From the NCBI RefSeq assembly GCF_008831285.2, contig NC_045145.1:9298802-9362801 (forward strand): a stretch of 64,000 nucleotides of DNA, given 5' to 3'. This document shows, piece by piece, positions 12,457 to 23,777 of this stretch. Made by a program: the position numbers and the translations under genes. The DNA is from Nymphaea colorata. Its lineage: Eukaryota; Streptophyta; Magnoliopsida; Nymphaeales; Nymphaeaceae. How positions within the stretch are numbered: position 1 is the stretch's first letter; each line of letters begins with the position of its first letter. The notes under the pieces were generated by a model that was not told the DNA's origin, made no database searches, and saw only the letters and a list, made by a program, of their open reading frames with translations.

Positions 12457-13023
12457 ATGAGCAAAGAACGACCACCGGACCCATTGGATTTCTTTATATG
12501 GACGGTCGAGGTACCTTCCATCCTGCGATCTTGCACCACTTTTCTAGTTTTTGCTATTTGACTTTATCTGGCATGGTTGCTCTGTTTTTATGATCGAATG
12601 AAGCGCTGATTATGCATTGATTTCAGGATGTGGGATTGTGGCTGGAAGAAATTAACTTGGGAACTTACAGACAGGTCTTCGGAGAGAATGGCGTCAATGG
12701 TCAGTATTTAGATAGCTTGTCCGCATTCACCACTGAACAGATTCTGCGATTTATCAGGCGATGCCATATGAAGTGGGGAGATTTCATCATACTATGCAAG
12801 GAGCTCAGACGCATTAAAGGTATTAGTTTTCTCTCTTAGCATCGCCAAAACGTATAGTTAAGTGCTCTGGCATTCACGAAGGTTAACTGCAGTCGCGTTG
12901 CTGAAAGGAGAGGAACAGGTTCGTCGGCCATGGTGGGCTCCGTCCTGCCTATCAGATGTATTTGTGAAGGTGTCAAAGCACAATCGGCAGTCTCGAGTTG
13001 TCTCTTTAAAGTTGGAGCCTTGA
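12457..13023 (+). CDS. small SAM (sterile alpha motif) domain protein
   Basis: Three coding exons: 12457-12510, 12627-12819 and 12893-13023 (378 nt, 125 aa), all introns GT-AG and frame kept (phases 0 and 1). The start ATG follows a short leader and opens MSKERPPDPLDFFIWTVE. Residues about 16-82 form a SAM domain: WTVEDVGLWLEEINLGTY, FGENGVNGQYLDSL, then LRFIRRCHMKWGDFIILCKEL. The C-terminal tail is basic with RRPWWAP and ends SLKLEP. Plant proteins of this size and layout are known, conserved and poorly characterised; SAM domains mediate protein-protein or protein-RNA contacts, so an adaptor role is an inference. No frameshift or stop. Flanked on both sides by transposon DNA. Confidence 0.9.
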
Positions 13024-13400
13024 TATGCCGGAGAATGGATGGGTACATATGATGTTGAATTTGGTATGAAGATGTTCGTGCAGTCGTTTCTAAAATATCT
13101 TCTTCGATTTTCTTCTTGTTATCCTGTTTTTGTTGTTTCGGTCTCTGTTATTTGTCCACTTACGAGGATCAATTTTTTTGCTGAACAAATGGAAGCCAGT
13201 CCAGTACTGTGAAATGTTACTTAAATGATCTACCATGCAGCTTGTATGGCCAGAGACTGTCAATGTATATGCTTTCCCTGTCCTTCTCTCTCTCTCTCTC
13301 TCTTTCCTCTTTGTGTTTTCGTAGGTGTCTTGCTCCTTTGTATGCTTGTTCAATTAAAGATTTCCATGGGGATGCCGATGGATTCTAGCTAACGGGAGCT
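13024..13400 (+). other. probable 3' UTR of the SAM gene
   Basis: Sequence downstream of the stop carries a CT-rich stretch near 13285-13305 and AATTAAA near 13352, a possible near-upstream polyadenylation element. No coding signal. The end of the transcript is a guess. Confidence 0.4.
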
Positions 13401-15614
13401 CCTGGTGAATGAGAAGATGTTATTGTTTACTGCAGCCAGTGAATCTCAATTTTTCAACTGTTTTTGTTTGCATTACTACCAAAGGGAAATAACTGAGCAC
13501 CCGATACTGTTGAATAAGGAGTATGAAGCGATTTATGGTAAATTTGGGACACTAGACGGTCTGAAGAATGCTTTCGGAAAAAGTCGGTTTCGAACATATT
13601 TTTGTGGGCATACACAGAGAGAGAGAGAGAGAGATTTTAGTGGGAACAGTGGGATGCATCATGATTCTAAAGCAAAAGTAAACCCACTTGCTGGAAAAAG
13701 GTTTGCACGGTTCCCAGCATTGGAAAGTAGAATGTGGGCTTTTGACCATCTGTCTCTGTTCTCGCCCAATATTGATTTCATTTCTTGCCTCACTCTCCCG
13801 AATGACGTTAGAATGAGAGGCACCTTGTTCTTAACCAGCAGCCGTTTCTCTTCCACAGAAGCCTGGAATCCATCAAGCATATTCACAACGCAGATTGTTT
13901 ATTACCAAGTTAAAATGTAACAAATATGTTTCTTCAGTAGAATAAATTTTACTGGAGCCATGATCTTCCAGGTGACTGATGACTAATGACACATAATTTC
14001 TTGATTCTCCTGTACACAGTTTAACGAAGTTCAACTGTTTCTATATTGGAAAATTCTTCAGTTTTGAATTGCTTTTGCGAGAAACTGTTAAGTGTACCTG
14101 AAATTGGGAAAGAATTTTCAGGGAGGATTGCACTAGATCCGTACTCTAATTTCTCGGAACGTTGTGAACTGATGGTTGATCTGCGCTTGCCAAATTCTCA
14201 TATCAGAACTGATTCACAGAGACCAAACCCCCCTGCACGGCTGGCTCACTATGTTGGGCAGCTTTCATCATCAAGTTGCAATGGTATTCTGGCTTATTTC
14301 GTTTTCCTGGAAAATGAGTTTCCTGCAAGTCTGGGCACCAAAGTACACGGGAAAGGATTATGTCAAATATTCACATATAGGATGGGAATACTTGCTTTTC
14401 TTGCAGATTCCAGCTGACAACATAATTGAAAGAACTTCCCAGCTCGCTTAAGGTGGGCTCATAAAGATATCACTGACACTTCAGGTCTTGCGATTTTCTA
14501 GCAAACTTTCATGCCTTCTTTCACTATCCATGTGTCAAATGGAATGGTGCGTTAGCCAACCAGAGTTTGATTCTGTGTTCTGTCTCCTCACTTCCTGTCG
14601 CCTGAAAACAACAGACATATCCAGAGCAGATGGCACCAATAATTCACAGACTTAACATCAAATCGATGTGCTTAGCAGATTTGTCGATTTGACATCTTTT
14701 AATTTTAGAACAGGCACACGAAAGAACATGCGGCCAACTAGCAACAATATAGAAAGAGAAATACATCCTACCTAATCTCCATACCCCACTAACTTTTCAT
14801 GCTAGCTTGTGTTTGGGAACTCAACAATTAAGTCCCTTAGGAGACCTACTTGACCTAATTGAGTGACAATTGAACTCCTCATTGTTCATATTTTTCATTG
14901 GAGCTGGTTACCAAAGCAAAGGAAAAGGCAAAAGAATTGCAGAATGGAGAACATTTGGCAAACGAAACGAAAGCTTTAACCATGCTTATAACAGGAAACA
15001 ATGTGATGAACAGCTTCGTAGAATCGTAGATCAAACTTTGATAAGACAAAAGAAAAGGAGTTTAAAAGAACACTATTGGTATTAACTAAATGTGTTATTA
15101 TCCTATTCAATTTGACAGGGAAAGTGTAATTCCCATCAATTTACGATTTTGAACCCTCCAATCAAAACTCCGGTTGGTTGCATCCACCTGATTATAGGTT
15201 AAACCTCATTTGCAGTTCTCATTTCACAGACCACAAAACCACAGGTCCTTCTTGGCCGGTGGAGAAACTGGACTCTTGCTTGTGCACATGCGTACCGGAC
15301 TCTGGCTTAAACGTGGCACACGCGATACTCTGCCTTCAGAGTTGCTGCTATGATGTGAGCCGAGCCTTCAGGCACTGCAGGAGATAGATTTCGTTTCAAG
15401 GGGATGTTGCTCTAGCAAGCAATCCACTTGTTTGGACAACTCCCTCTCCCTCTTAAGCATAGAGACTACGTTCGAAATGGTGTCCGTCAAAACAATCTCT
15501 TTAAGTAGTAGGAATATGCTCCCGCGGAGCTACAAAAGTGTCGGAACACACGCTGAAGGAATTTTAATTGATAAAACTGCTGTTTCATGGAAATGCGAAG
15601 GAACAATATTCCCA
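13401..15614. other. intergenic, no gene recognised
   Basis: ORFs of up to 171 codons occur (13405-13920, 14046-14417) but show no domain, no start context support and overlap ORFs of similar length on the other strand. A GA microsatellite lies at 13616-13634. Confidence 0.5.
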
Positions 15615-15619
15615 TGTTT

Positions 15620-16046
15620 TGTTAGCGCATTTGGAAGGAAGCTCTGTCACCTGTCTCTTCCTTGGAAAGAAATCCTGAGCAGTTTCTTTGGAAAGAAATC
15701 CTCAGCAGTTGACTTTGGATTGAGGACAACAGAACGACAATCTCGTCAATCTAATTTCGCCAATCTCGTCAATCTAATTTCGCCAATCTCGTCTTTCCCT
15801 TTTATATCTATTGCCTTTTTTTCTGTAATTCCCTGATTTCCAGGGATCTTAAACTGTTGGGATCTGTAAGGGAAGAAGGGGCTGTAATCCTTTATAAGGA
15901 GATCATTCCTACCGTATCAAGATAGAAAAATAAGAGAGAAAAAAAACAGAGCTTCCTCTCTTTTGGTGGATGTATGCTATTAACGCTGAACCACGTTAAA
16001 TTTGAGCTGTTCCTTTCCTCATCTTTCTCCTCCATGAAATTTAACT
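15620..16046 (+). repeat. copia-3 5' LTR
   Basis: 427 bp, matching 19943-20345. It carries an extra tandem 24-bp copy (unit containing CAATCTCGTCAATCTAATTT, about 15738-15786) that the 3' LTR lacks, which accounts for the length difference. CCTTTATAAGGAG near 15895 is a probable TATA box. The terminal base reads TTTAACT where the 3' LTR has TTTAACA. The following bases lack the usual TGGTATCAGAG, so the primer tRNA is not identified. Confidence 0.93.
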
Positions 16047-16279
16047 TGCTTTTCACTGAAACGTCGGCATTTCATAAGTGCCGCAGTTGGTGTCCCTACA
16101 GGATCAACCTTCGCTAGACAGGGCATTCTAGTATTTTTGGACAAATTTTTAGATTTTGTAGACAATTGTGTGAAAATATACAAAATTTACAAGTGTTGCA
16201 GCTTTCTGAAGTTTCCTGTGAGTGAGAAACTCACCTGCGACCAAACTACCTTCAGTTGGAAATCCACAGCAGCAATATC

Positions 16280-17340
16280 ATGGCCGACACTAATAGAGAC
16301 GAAGCATCCAAGGGAGCCAAGTCCATTGAGCATAACACCCTGAAAATTACCTCCACCCCACTCAATGGTGCTAACTATTTGAGTTGGGCGAAGGCTGCTC
16401 ACTTGTTTCTTAGTGAAAGATCAAAAGCAGGATACATTAAGAGAAAATCAAAGTTCCAGCCACTACTGATCCCAATTATGATGAATGGGAATTAGAGGAT
16501 GACATAGTTATGGCGTGGCTGCTCAACTCTATGGAACCATCCATAGCAAATCTTTTCACATCCCAAGATACCGCGCACGGAATATGGGAGGCTCTGAATG
16601 AACTTTATAGTGAGCAAAATAATCTTGCTCGAGTATACCAAATACAATGCGAAATTGCCAATCTCACCCCCCATGACCAAGACATGCAGCGGTACATTGG
16701 AAGACTCAGGAGCCTATATGATGAGCTCCTCCAATATCGACCAGCAACCTCTGATCCAGTCATTTATAAACAGTGATTTGAAGAAGATCAAATCTTCAAG
16801 GTCCTCGCTGGATTGAGTGAGGACTTTGAATCCTTAAGGACTCAAATCCTCAACACTATACTGCTGCCCAAAATTCAATGTTGTTTGTCAAATGATTCAA
16901 AGAGAGGTGTCGAGGCGAAGAGTCATGTCAAATCCTCAACACTATACTGCTGCCCAAAATTCAATGTTGTTTGTCAAATGATTCAAAGAGAGGTGTCGAG
17001 GTGAAGAGTCATGAACATCCCTCCTAAAACAGATTCCATAGGAGACAGCCAAGAAAAAATGGCATGTCTCTCACAATCGGGCACTAATCAAGGCATACAA
17101 AGGTACCACTCGAACACATAGAAAAATCGCAGCAAACTTAAGTGTACTCACTGCAGGAAATTGGGTCACACGCGCGACCGTTGCTAGGAACTTGTGGGAT
17201 GACCAGGGAAGGAAAAGGGATCTCCTTCAATCCCAGACAAAGACGTCAACCTTGCAAAATTTGTCACCAAAGAGGACCTGGAAAAATTCTTTCAAAAATT
17301 CTCAAAATCAAATCTAGTATCTTCCTAACCAGTGGGTGAC
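16280..17340 (+). pseudogene. copia-3 gag (broken, with internal duplication)
   Basis: ATG at 16280 opens a UBN2-type gag: PLNGANYLSWAKAAHLFL, later AWLLNSMEPSIANLF, TAHGIWEALNELYS and QRYIGRLRSLYDELLQYR. An indel near 16460 and a stop at 16774 break the frame. Further on, an 86-bp tandem duplication (16842-17013) shifts the frame again. CTHCRKLGHTRD-like residues near 17140 are what is left of the zinc knuckle. Gag would package element RNA; this copy cannot make it. Confidence 0.88.
16842..17013 (+). repeat. 86-bp tandem duplication in copia-3 gag
   Basis: Two head-to-tail copies, 16842-16927 and 16928-17013, identical except for C versus T in GAGGCGAAG/GAGGTGAAG. The unit starts TCAAATCCTCAACACTATAC and ends AAGAGTCATG. 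The unit length is not a multiple of three, so it also destroys the frame. Confidence 0.95.
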
Positions 17341-17379
17341 ATCTCTGAAGGTAAAGCCTTATGTCTTAATGATTGCCAC

Positions 17380-18303
17380 TAAAAATAAATCTTGGATAGT
17401 TGATTCTGGTACTACTGATCACATGACTAATGATCTCAACAAGACTTGCCGATCTAAATAAAGATCTTCATCGTTCTGTTTTTTCTGCTGATGGGTCGCC
17501 TATAGAAGTTGTTGGCATTGGAAAAACAACATTTTTCAAGAAACATATTAGTTCTGCCTTACTTGTTCCTAAGTTTGCTGTCAACCTTATGTCTGTTAGC
17601 AAAATCGTTCAAGGTCATGATTATCTTGTTATTTTTTCCAAGAAGGATGTAACGTTTCAGGACCCGAGCACGAAGAAAGTGATTGGTAAGGGCCGACGCC
17701 ATGGTGACCTCTACATTGTAGACACCAACAATTTGAGTTTTTTCACAAAATCGACTCAAAGGACGGACTATCAAATTTGGCATACTCGATTAGGACACAT
17801 ATGTGATCGGAACCTCAGTCGTCTCATTCCAAGTCACTCTCACTCAAACACCTCAGGATATTTGGGTGAAAATGTTTCGTACATGTTCAAGAAAGATTTA
17901 GAAATAAATTTCAGCGACGTGCCATCAAGTGTATCTTCTTGGGATACTCAAGCAACAAAAGAGAGGGTATCGCTGTTTTGACCCTCTCTCTAAACGCATG
18001 ATTGTTTTTCGGGATGTAAAGTTCTATGAAAATGAACATTTCTTTGACAGTTGCATACAGGGGGAGGCAAATAATAGAAACTCTGTTAAAAATAGTGCTG
18101 ATGACATTCCACGTCCACTGGTAGACATCTTTGCAAGACAAATGCCTACATGCCAACCAGGGACTGTCCACTTTCCCAATGACGACAGCAGCCTTAAAAG
18201 CACTATTTTGGAGGAGGGCAAATTAACCACCAACGTTGAACCTCAACCAGGCCTAAGACGTTCCTCTAGAGTGACTCGGCCTCCATCCAAGTTAAGTGAT
18301 TAA
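17380..18303 (+). pseudogene. copia-3 protease and integrase with catalytic core deleted
   Basis: A protease signature WIVDSGTTDHMT (near 17393) keeps the active Asp-Ser-Gly. The pre-integrase domain follows with LLVPKFAVNLMSVSK and WHTRLGHICDRNLSRL. The sequence then jumps within about 100 bp to the late integrase motif KCIFLGYSSNKRGY (about 17925) and YRCFDPLSKRM, VFRDVKFYENEHFF. The whole DDE core (CDxWGP through QQNGVxER) that lies between these blocks in related elements is absent. A frameshift sits at about 17960. The acidic linker ends PGLRRSSRVTRPPSKLSD. Confidence 0.9.
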
Positions 18304-18359
18304 TATACTTATCCATTGGAATTCTTCATTCAATAGAAAACTATCTCTCATTTGAAGCT

Positions 18360-19884
18360 CTCTCTCATAATTACAAGTCATACATCTTTGCTACTTATGG
18401 GCTTCAAGAGCCAAGAAACTTTAATGAAGCTAGTGCAGACATACGGTGGAGGGCAGCTATGGAAGAAGAAATCAAGGCACTTGAAAAGAATCATACTTGG
18501 GATCTTGTTCCTCTACCAGATGGAAAGAAATTGTTAGGTTGTAAATGGATCTATAAAATAAAGTTCAAGAGCAATAGAGAAGTGGAGGGATATAAGGCTC
18601 GCCTCATTGCAAAGGGCTTCACTCAGACAGAAGGAATCGATTACAATTAAACCTTTGCCCCAGTAGCAAAAATGAACTCGGTGAGAGCACTTATTGCAGT
18701 TGCATCTACAAAAAAATGGAACCTCCTCCAACTTGATGTAAAGAATGTGTTTCTCCATGGCGAATTGGAAGAAGAAGTCTACATGGAAGTGCCGCAAGGA
18801 ATTAACTGTTGATCTGGACATGTTTGCAAACTAAGGAAAGTTCTTTATGGATTAAAGCAATCACCTCATGCCTGGTTTGCTCGTCTAAAGACAGCACTCA
18901 TCAAGTACGGATTTCAGCAAAGTTCGGTCGATTACACTATGTTCACATTCACCAGAAAACCAAAGGTAACCATTTTGCTTGTGTACGTGGATGATATCAT
19001 TCTTACTGGAGATGATTATGAGATCATGCAGGCTATAAAAAAATATTTAAATAGCGAGTTTGAAATCAAAGATCTTGGACTACTGCGGTACTTCCTTGGA
19101 ACAGAAGTGGCTCACTCAGACAAAGGAGTTTTTATATGTCAACACAAATACACGATTGATCTCTTGAAAGATACTGGATATCTAGGTGCCAAACCTGCAA
19201 ACACGCCCCTTCAAATGAACTGCAAACTAAGGAGGGAAGATGGTGATATTGTCAAAAACAAAGAAAGTTTCCAAAAACTAGTTGGAAAACTTATATATTT
19301 GACAGTTACACGGCCTGACATTATGTATGTTGTTAGTGTAATTAGCCAATTCATCACCAGCCAAGATCTCATCATGTTGAAGCAGCTCACCGGATTTTAA
19401 GGTACCTAAAGAGGACACCAGGAAAGGGAAATTTAATGAGACGCGATCAATCTCCTCATCTTATTGGCTATTGTGATGCGGACTAGGCCCAAATGACAGA
19501 CGATCAACATCAGGTTTCTGCACATTTATTGGAAGAAATTTGATCACTTGGCGAAGTAAAAAGCAAGCCATAGAAGCCCGATCCAGCGCAGCGGCTGAAT
19601 ACTGAGCCATGGCCATATGTACGTGTGAATTGATTTGGCTTAAGTTTCTCCTTAAGGATATGAAGGTTGAAATTTACACTCCAATGGAACTTAAGTGCGA
19701 CAACATGGCTGCTATTCATATTGGCGTGAACCCCATATTCCAAGAACGAACCAAACATATCGAAGTCGATTGTCATTTCGATCAAGAAAAAATTCAAGAT
19801 CGCACCATTACAACTTCTCATGTTAGAAGCGAATACCAACTCGCCGACATCTTCACAAAAAAGTTTGGGGAAAGAATGACATAG
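18360..19884 (+). pseudogene. copia-3 reverse transcriptase / RNase H (broken)
   Basis: Motifs in order: MEEEIKALEKNHTWDLVPLP, GCKWIYKIKFKSNREVEGYK, IAKGFTQTEGIDYN followed by a stop at 18648, [29 protein letters not shown], then an intact VYVDDIILTGDD catalytic box (about 18982). RNase H and the connection follow: LVGKLIYLTVTRPDIMY, KCDNMAAIHI, QLADIFTKKFGERM. RNase H has its CDAD block followed by a stop (near 19484). Several frameshifts. Not functional. Confidence 0.92.
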
Positions 19885-19928
19885 GATGATTGTGGACAAG
19901 TTGGGTCAGACTGATGTCTGCCTACTAA

Positions 19929-19942
19929 CTTGAGGGGGAGTT
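19929..19942 (+). promoter_or_regulatory. copia-3 polypurine tract
   Basis: CTTGAGGGGGAGTT lies directly before the 3' LTR, the typical copia plus-strand primer site. Confidence 0.85.
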
Positions 19943-20345
19943 TGTTAGCGCATTTGGAAGGAAGCTCTGTCACCGTCTCTTCCTTGGAAAGAAATCCTCA
20001 GCAGTTTCCTTGGAAAGAAATCCTCAGCGGTTAACTTTGGATTGAGGACAACAGAACCAGAATCTTGTCAATCTAATTTCGCCAATTTCATCTTTCCCTT
20101 TTATACCTGTTGCCTTTTTTTCTGTAATTCCCTGATTTCTAGGGATCTTAAACTGTTGGGATCTGTAAGGAAAGAAGGGGCTGTAATCCTTTATAAGGAG
20201 ATCATTCCTACGATATCAAGATAGAAAAATAAGAGAGACAAAAAACAGAGCTTCCTCTGTTTTCGTGGATGTAGACTATTAATGCCGAACCACGTTAAAT
20301 TTGAGTTGTTCCTTTCCTCCTCCTCTTCCTCCATGAAATTTAACA
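19943..20345 (+). repeat. copia-3 3' LTR
   Basis: 403 bp, TG...CA ended, partner of 15620-16046, with CCTTTATAAGGAG TATA-like box near 20191. It has one copy of the 24-bp unit that is doubled in the 5' LTR. Followed at once by the TGTTT target duplication. Confidence 0.94.
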
Positions 20346-20636
20346 TGTTTAGCAAAATAAGAAACTTCAAAGTTCATGAATTCTTGCGGCCTTACTAATC
20401 TTCTCTGTATCGTTCCAATTGTACAAAACAAAGAAACATTTTGCAAGTTGCTATCCTGTGGGCTGACCCAGTTTTATTCGTTGAATAGGATGTTAACAAT
20501 CCACCGTTCCAAAAAAGACCCAACTCGAAGGCCTCCCATCCCCTCTCCTCTGTAATCCTGTGCTACATTGTGACTTCTAGGGAAATTGTATCTATCAACT
20601 ATGAGTGTCAAAGCTCACGAGAATCAAACAAGTGAC

Positions 20637-20805
20637 CAGGGGCAGAGCCAAGGGAAGGCCTGCATGGGCCCTCACCCCACCTCCAAATTAAAAAAAAAAA
20701 TTACATGTAAATTTTAAAAAATTTCATTTGTCCTATATAAGAATTTTAAAAAATGATATTTCAGACCTTGTCAAAATTTTGAAAATTTTTTGACTCTGCC
20801 CCCTG
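20637..20805. mobile_element. hAT-type MITE, 169 bp
   Basis: Terminal inverted repeats CAGGGGCAGAGCCAA and TTTGACTCTGCCCCCTG, flanked by 8-bp direct repeats CAAGTGAC (20629-20636) and CGAGTGAC (20806-20813), one mismatch. 8-bp duplications and CAGGGGC-type ends are hAT features. No coding capacity; mobilised, if ever, by a transposase made elsewhere. The interior is A/T-rich with a run of A at about 20690. Confidence 0.88.
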
Positions 20806-20813
20806 CGAGTGAC

Positions 20814-21886
20814 ACATCTTCTATGTGCTCCTCTGCCCAAGGAATTTGTTGCACCCTTCAGGCGGGCTGATGCAGTTTTCACTCTGAATTTTTCCAGACC
20901 CATTCTTTCATATACTGTTGGCTTCCCAAGAAACGAGGCGGTTGCTGCCTGTTTGAGTGCTACACAGACACAACCTCTCTTGGTTCTTCAGTACAACTAT
21001 TAGTATTTGAGGACCAAAGAAACATTGGAAGAAAGATATCAATGCAAACAACTGAATATACACCTTTGTGGAGAAAATTTCATGCAATATGGCTCACTTT
21101 GTTCCTTCCAAATCCACCCTTTTGGAGGTTTTTCCTTCAGAATTTTATTAGAAAAAGTTTACGGCCAAGCCAAAAAGAACGAAAGAATACTGGGACAGAA
21201 ATTGTGTCCATCAAAACTATCTCCAGGTTCACCCTGTTCCTTGTTTTCTGCAGTGACGCTAGCCAACTACAAGTCAATTCAAGCCAAGGTTTTAGTACAA
21301 CCTGGAAGTTGTGAGTTGAGGATGCCGCTGGTATAGTTCAAACTGCACTGTGTCAACCTTACACGGCTGTACTCCCTTTTAATTAGGGATGTAATAAACC
21401 CCATTTGGATCTAATATCTGACCAAATTTCTTAATAAAAATCATACAAGGAAAAAAAAAATTAAGAACCGATTAAGAATATAGGATTCAAACTAATCAGA
21501 TTTTGGATTTATATCGGATTTAAATAAATATCTGATTAAATTTGGTTCGAGTAGGATTTAATTTTTTAAAAAACATCCTAAATACAATGAACATATATTT
21601 TGAAAGCATTGTACCGTGTCCTAATGTGCTTTCAATTTGGGTCAGAAGTCGGACTTGGATGTGAAACAAAAATTAAATTCAGATTCCGAGTTGGACATGG
21701 TATAGAGACTTTTTTTCATTCCCATTTGAATACGAATACATGAACATCTCAAAACACTGATGTGTTTAACAATATATCTGATTCTAATCAGATTCATTGA
21801 CATTCCTACTTCCAATGTTGTACAGAAATATTTGTCATTGTTTGCTTTGCATAAAACTATTTTTAAGAGTAAAACACAGCTAAAAA

Positions 21887-21917
<31 letters not shown>

Positions 21918-22853
21918 ATTAGCGAAACACCCTTCTTTTTGCTTAGCTTATTTTTCATCTAAAAGTATGTTAGGCAAATCACAATATTAAGTTTCAAAAA
22001 CTCAACCAAAGATTAAATAACAAAAAGGTATATTGAGGTGCTCGGGAGCAACAAGACAAACAAGAAGTTAGTGAGTTGTTTTCCTAATAGATCAGATGAA
22101 TTTTGATTACATCACAAAAACATATGTTATTATGCACAGTATGAATTTGAGCCTAAATATTAATTCATTTTTAAGGTAATCTTCAAAACAAGATTACAAT
22201 AATAAAGAAACACCTAACATTTTGAGTGGAACGCACTATTATTTATTTGGTGATTAATTAAAAAGGTCCCTGAGTTTATTCTTTTCAAGCCACCGTTGGA
22301 GAAGCAAAAATTTACCCTTTCCAACTGCATAGTAACATAAAGAATATTCATACCTTCGTAAAATATACTGGAATTTTCCTTGGGTTTTCTAGTGTATTAA
22401 TAAAAGAGTAAATTTTCCTAACTAATTTAGATTTATTTTACATTAACCAACTTAGATCTTAACAAAACTAACTGATTGGTGCTTAGTTAAACATGCATTA
22501 ATATAATGCCCATAATTGAAGAGGTCAATGTAAACTAACAAATCAAAAATTTATTTTTGTAGAAAAAAATAACTATTCAAAAGTCGCTTCCAAAGTACCT
22601 TGAATTGCTTTCTCAAAACCACTTCTTATCTGAGGGCTAAATAGTGATTAATAATGGCCCACACATGGAGTACCATGTGTGTGTACATTGTGAATTTGAA
22701 AATATAAGCATCATAAGGGTGTTAAGAACGAGGCTCTGCACCCATAAAACATAAAATTACATGAATACCCTTACAAAAATTAATTTGCACTCTAACCAAA
22801 GTAATGATCTCATCACGGTTGCAATTTAGAACAGCAGTGTTTAACCCAGCCTT
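20814..22853. other. intergenic, no gene recognised
   Basis: AT-rich. A GT microsatellite spans 21891-21917. Short ORFs (20809-21336) have no recognisable domain. Confidence 0.5.
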
Positions 22854-23145
22854 TGTTAATGATAAGGCTGAAAGGCAACCATTTCTAAAGAGATTCAAGG
22901 AAAGAATCCCAGCAAGATAAATCAAAATTAAATGATAAAAGAAAAGAAAAATCTTCTACAAAATCAGATTTAGTTTCAATAGTTCCCAAGATTATGGGAA
23001 CGTTACCTATTTAAGCTCTTTCTTTGCATTGTGTAATCAAGACTCTTGATGGCATTCCATGGTAAAATATCATGCATGTTTAATGAAAATAAGTTTTTCA
23101 TTGCTTTCTCTTATTTATTCTACTTCTTTAATATTTTTTTGAACA
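22854..23145 (+). repeat. TRIM 5' LTR
   Basis: 292 bp, starts TGTTAATGATAAGGCTGAAA and ends TTTGAACA. Shares AAAGGCAACC, TTTCTAAAGAGAT, TCTTTGCATTGTGTAATCAAG and ATAAGTTTTTCATTG with the second copy. CCTATTTAAGC near 23008 may be a TATA-like box. Confidence 0.85.
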
Positions 23146-23157
23146 TGGTATCAGAGC
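23146..23157 (+). promoter_or_regulatory. TRIM primer-binding site
   Basis: TGGTATCAGAGC abuts the first LTR and matches the 3' end complement of initiator Met tRNA. Confidence 0.9.
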
Positions 23158-23373
23158 AGGATGCTTGTCGAAGAATATCGTAGCCCAAAGATAAGACATC
23201 CAGAGAGATCACTGCCTTCTTCATCAAAGGGAGGACTTGATCCTACTGAAAAAAAGCTTTATGAAGCAAATATATGCTCGCCGAATCACCGCCAAAGGGA
23301 TAGAATGATCAACTTTTACAAAGTTGTGCAGCAAACTAGGACCTTTTAGTTCCATTGCCCAGATTGAGGAGGA

Positions 23374-23757
23374 TGTTAACGATAAGTTTGAAAGGCAACC
23401 GTTTCTAAAGAGATCCAAAAGAATGCCAACAAGGTAAATCAAACTTAAATGATAAAATAAAAGAAAAATCTTTTCACAAAATTAGATTTAGTTTCTCATA
23501 CTTATCATCAAATGGATCCCAAGATTATAGGAATATCACTTATATGAACTTTTTCTTTGCATTGTGTAATCAAGGTTCATGATATGAACTTTTTCTTTGC
23601 ATTGTGTAATCAAGGCTCATTATATGAACTCTTTCTTTGCATTGTGTAATCAAGGCTCATGATGGCCTTCCATGGTGAAAAACCATTCATGTTTAATCAA
23701 AATAAGTTTTTCATTGTTTTTTCTTATTTATTTTGCTTTTGTTAGATTTTTTTAACA
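23374..23757 (+). repeat. TRIM 3' LTR with 40-bp triplication
   Basis: 384 bp, TGTTAACGATAAG to TTTAACA. It contains three tandem 40-bp units (23543-23582, 23583-23622, 23623-23662), each with TCTTTGCATTGTGTAATCAA, where the 5' LTR has one. This adds 80 bp and explains most of the length difference. Confidence 0.87.
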
Positions 23758-23777
23758 GTCTTACACCAAATACTATT

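Larger units (their letters stand above)
15615..20350 (+). mobile_element. Ty1/copia retrotransposon copia-3 with perfect target-site duplication
   Basis: TGTTT at 15615-15619 and at 20346-20350 flank an element whose 5' LTR starts TGTTAGCGCATTTGG (15620) and whose 3' LTR ends TTTAACA (20345). Internal order is gag, protease, pre-integrase, an integrase with its core missing, reverse transcriptase and RNase H, then PPT. Total 4726 bp, close to full length for a copia element except for the integrase deletion. Stops and frameshifts break every region. The LTR pair is clearly more alike than the copia-2 pair, so this insertion is probably younger. Confidence 0.95.
22854..23757 (+). mobile_element. 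TRIM (terminal-repeat retrotransposon in miniature)
   Basis: Two direct LTRs (22854-23145 and 23374-23757) enclose only 228 bp. The inside begins with the PBS TGGTATCAGAGC at 23146 and ends with the purine run GATTGAGGAGGA before the second LTR. Possible 5-bp target duplications are GCCTT (22849-22853) and GTCTT (23758-23762), one mismatch. The inside has no gag or pol similarity; a 62-codon ORF (23161-23349) has no recognisable motif. Size and layout fit a TRIM, which depends on proteins of other LTR elements. Confidence 0.85.

Noticed and set aside
13405-13920. 171-codon ORF downstream of the SAM gene
   Set aside because: It includes a GA microsatellite, no motif, and similar-length ORFs lie on the other strand.
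23161-23349. 62-codon ORF inside the TRIM
   Set aside because: No gag or pol similarity; most likely chance in a non-coding interior.
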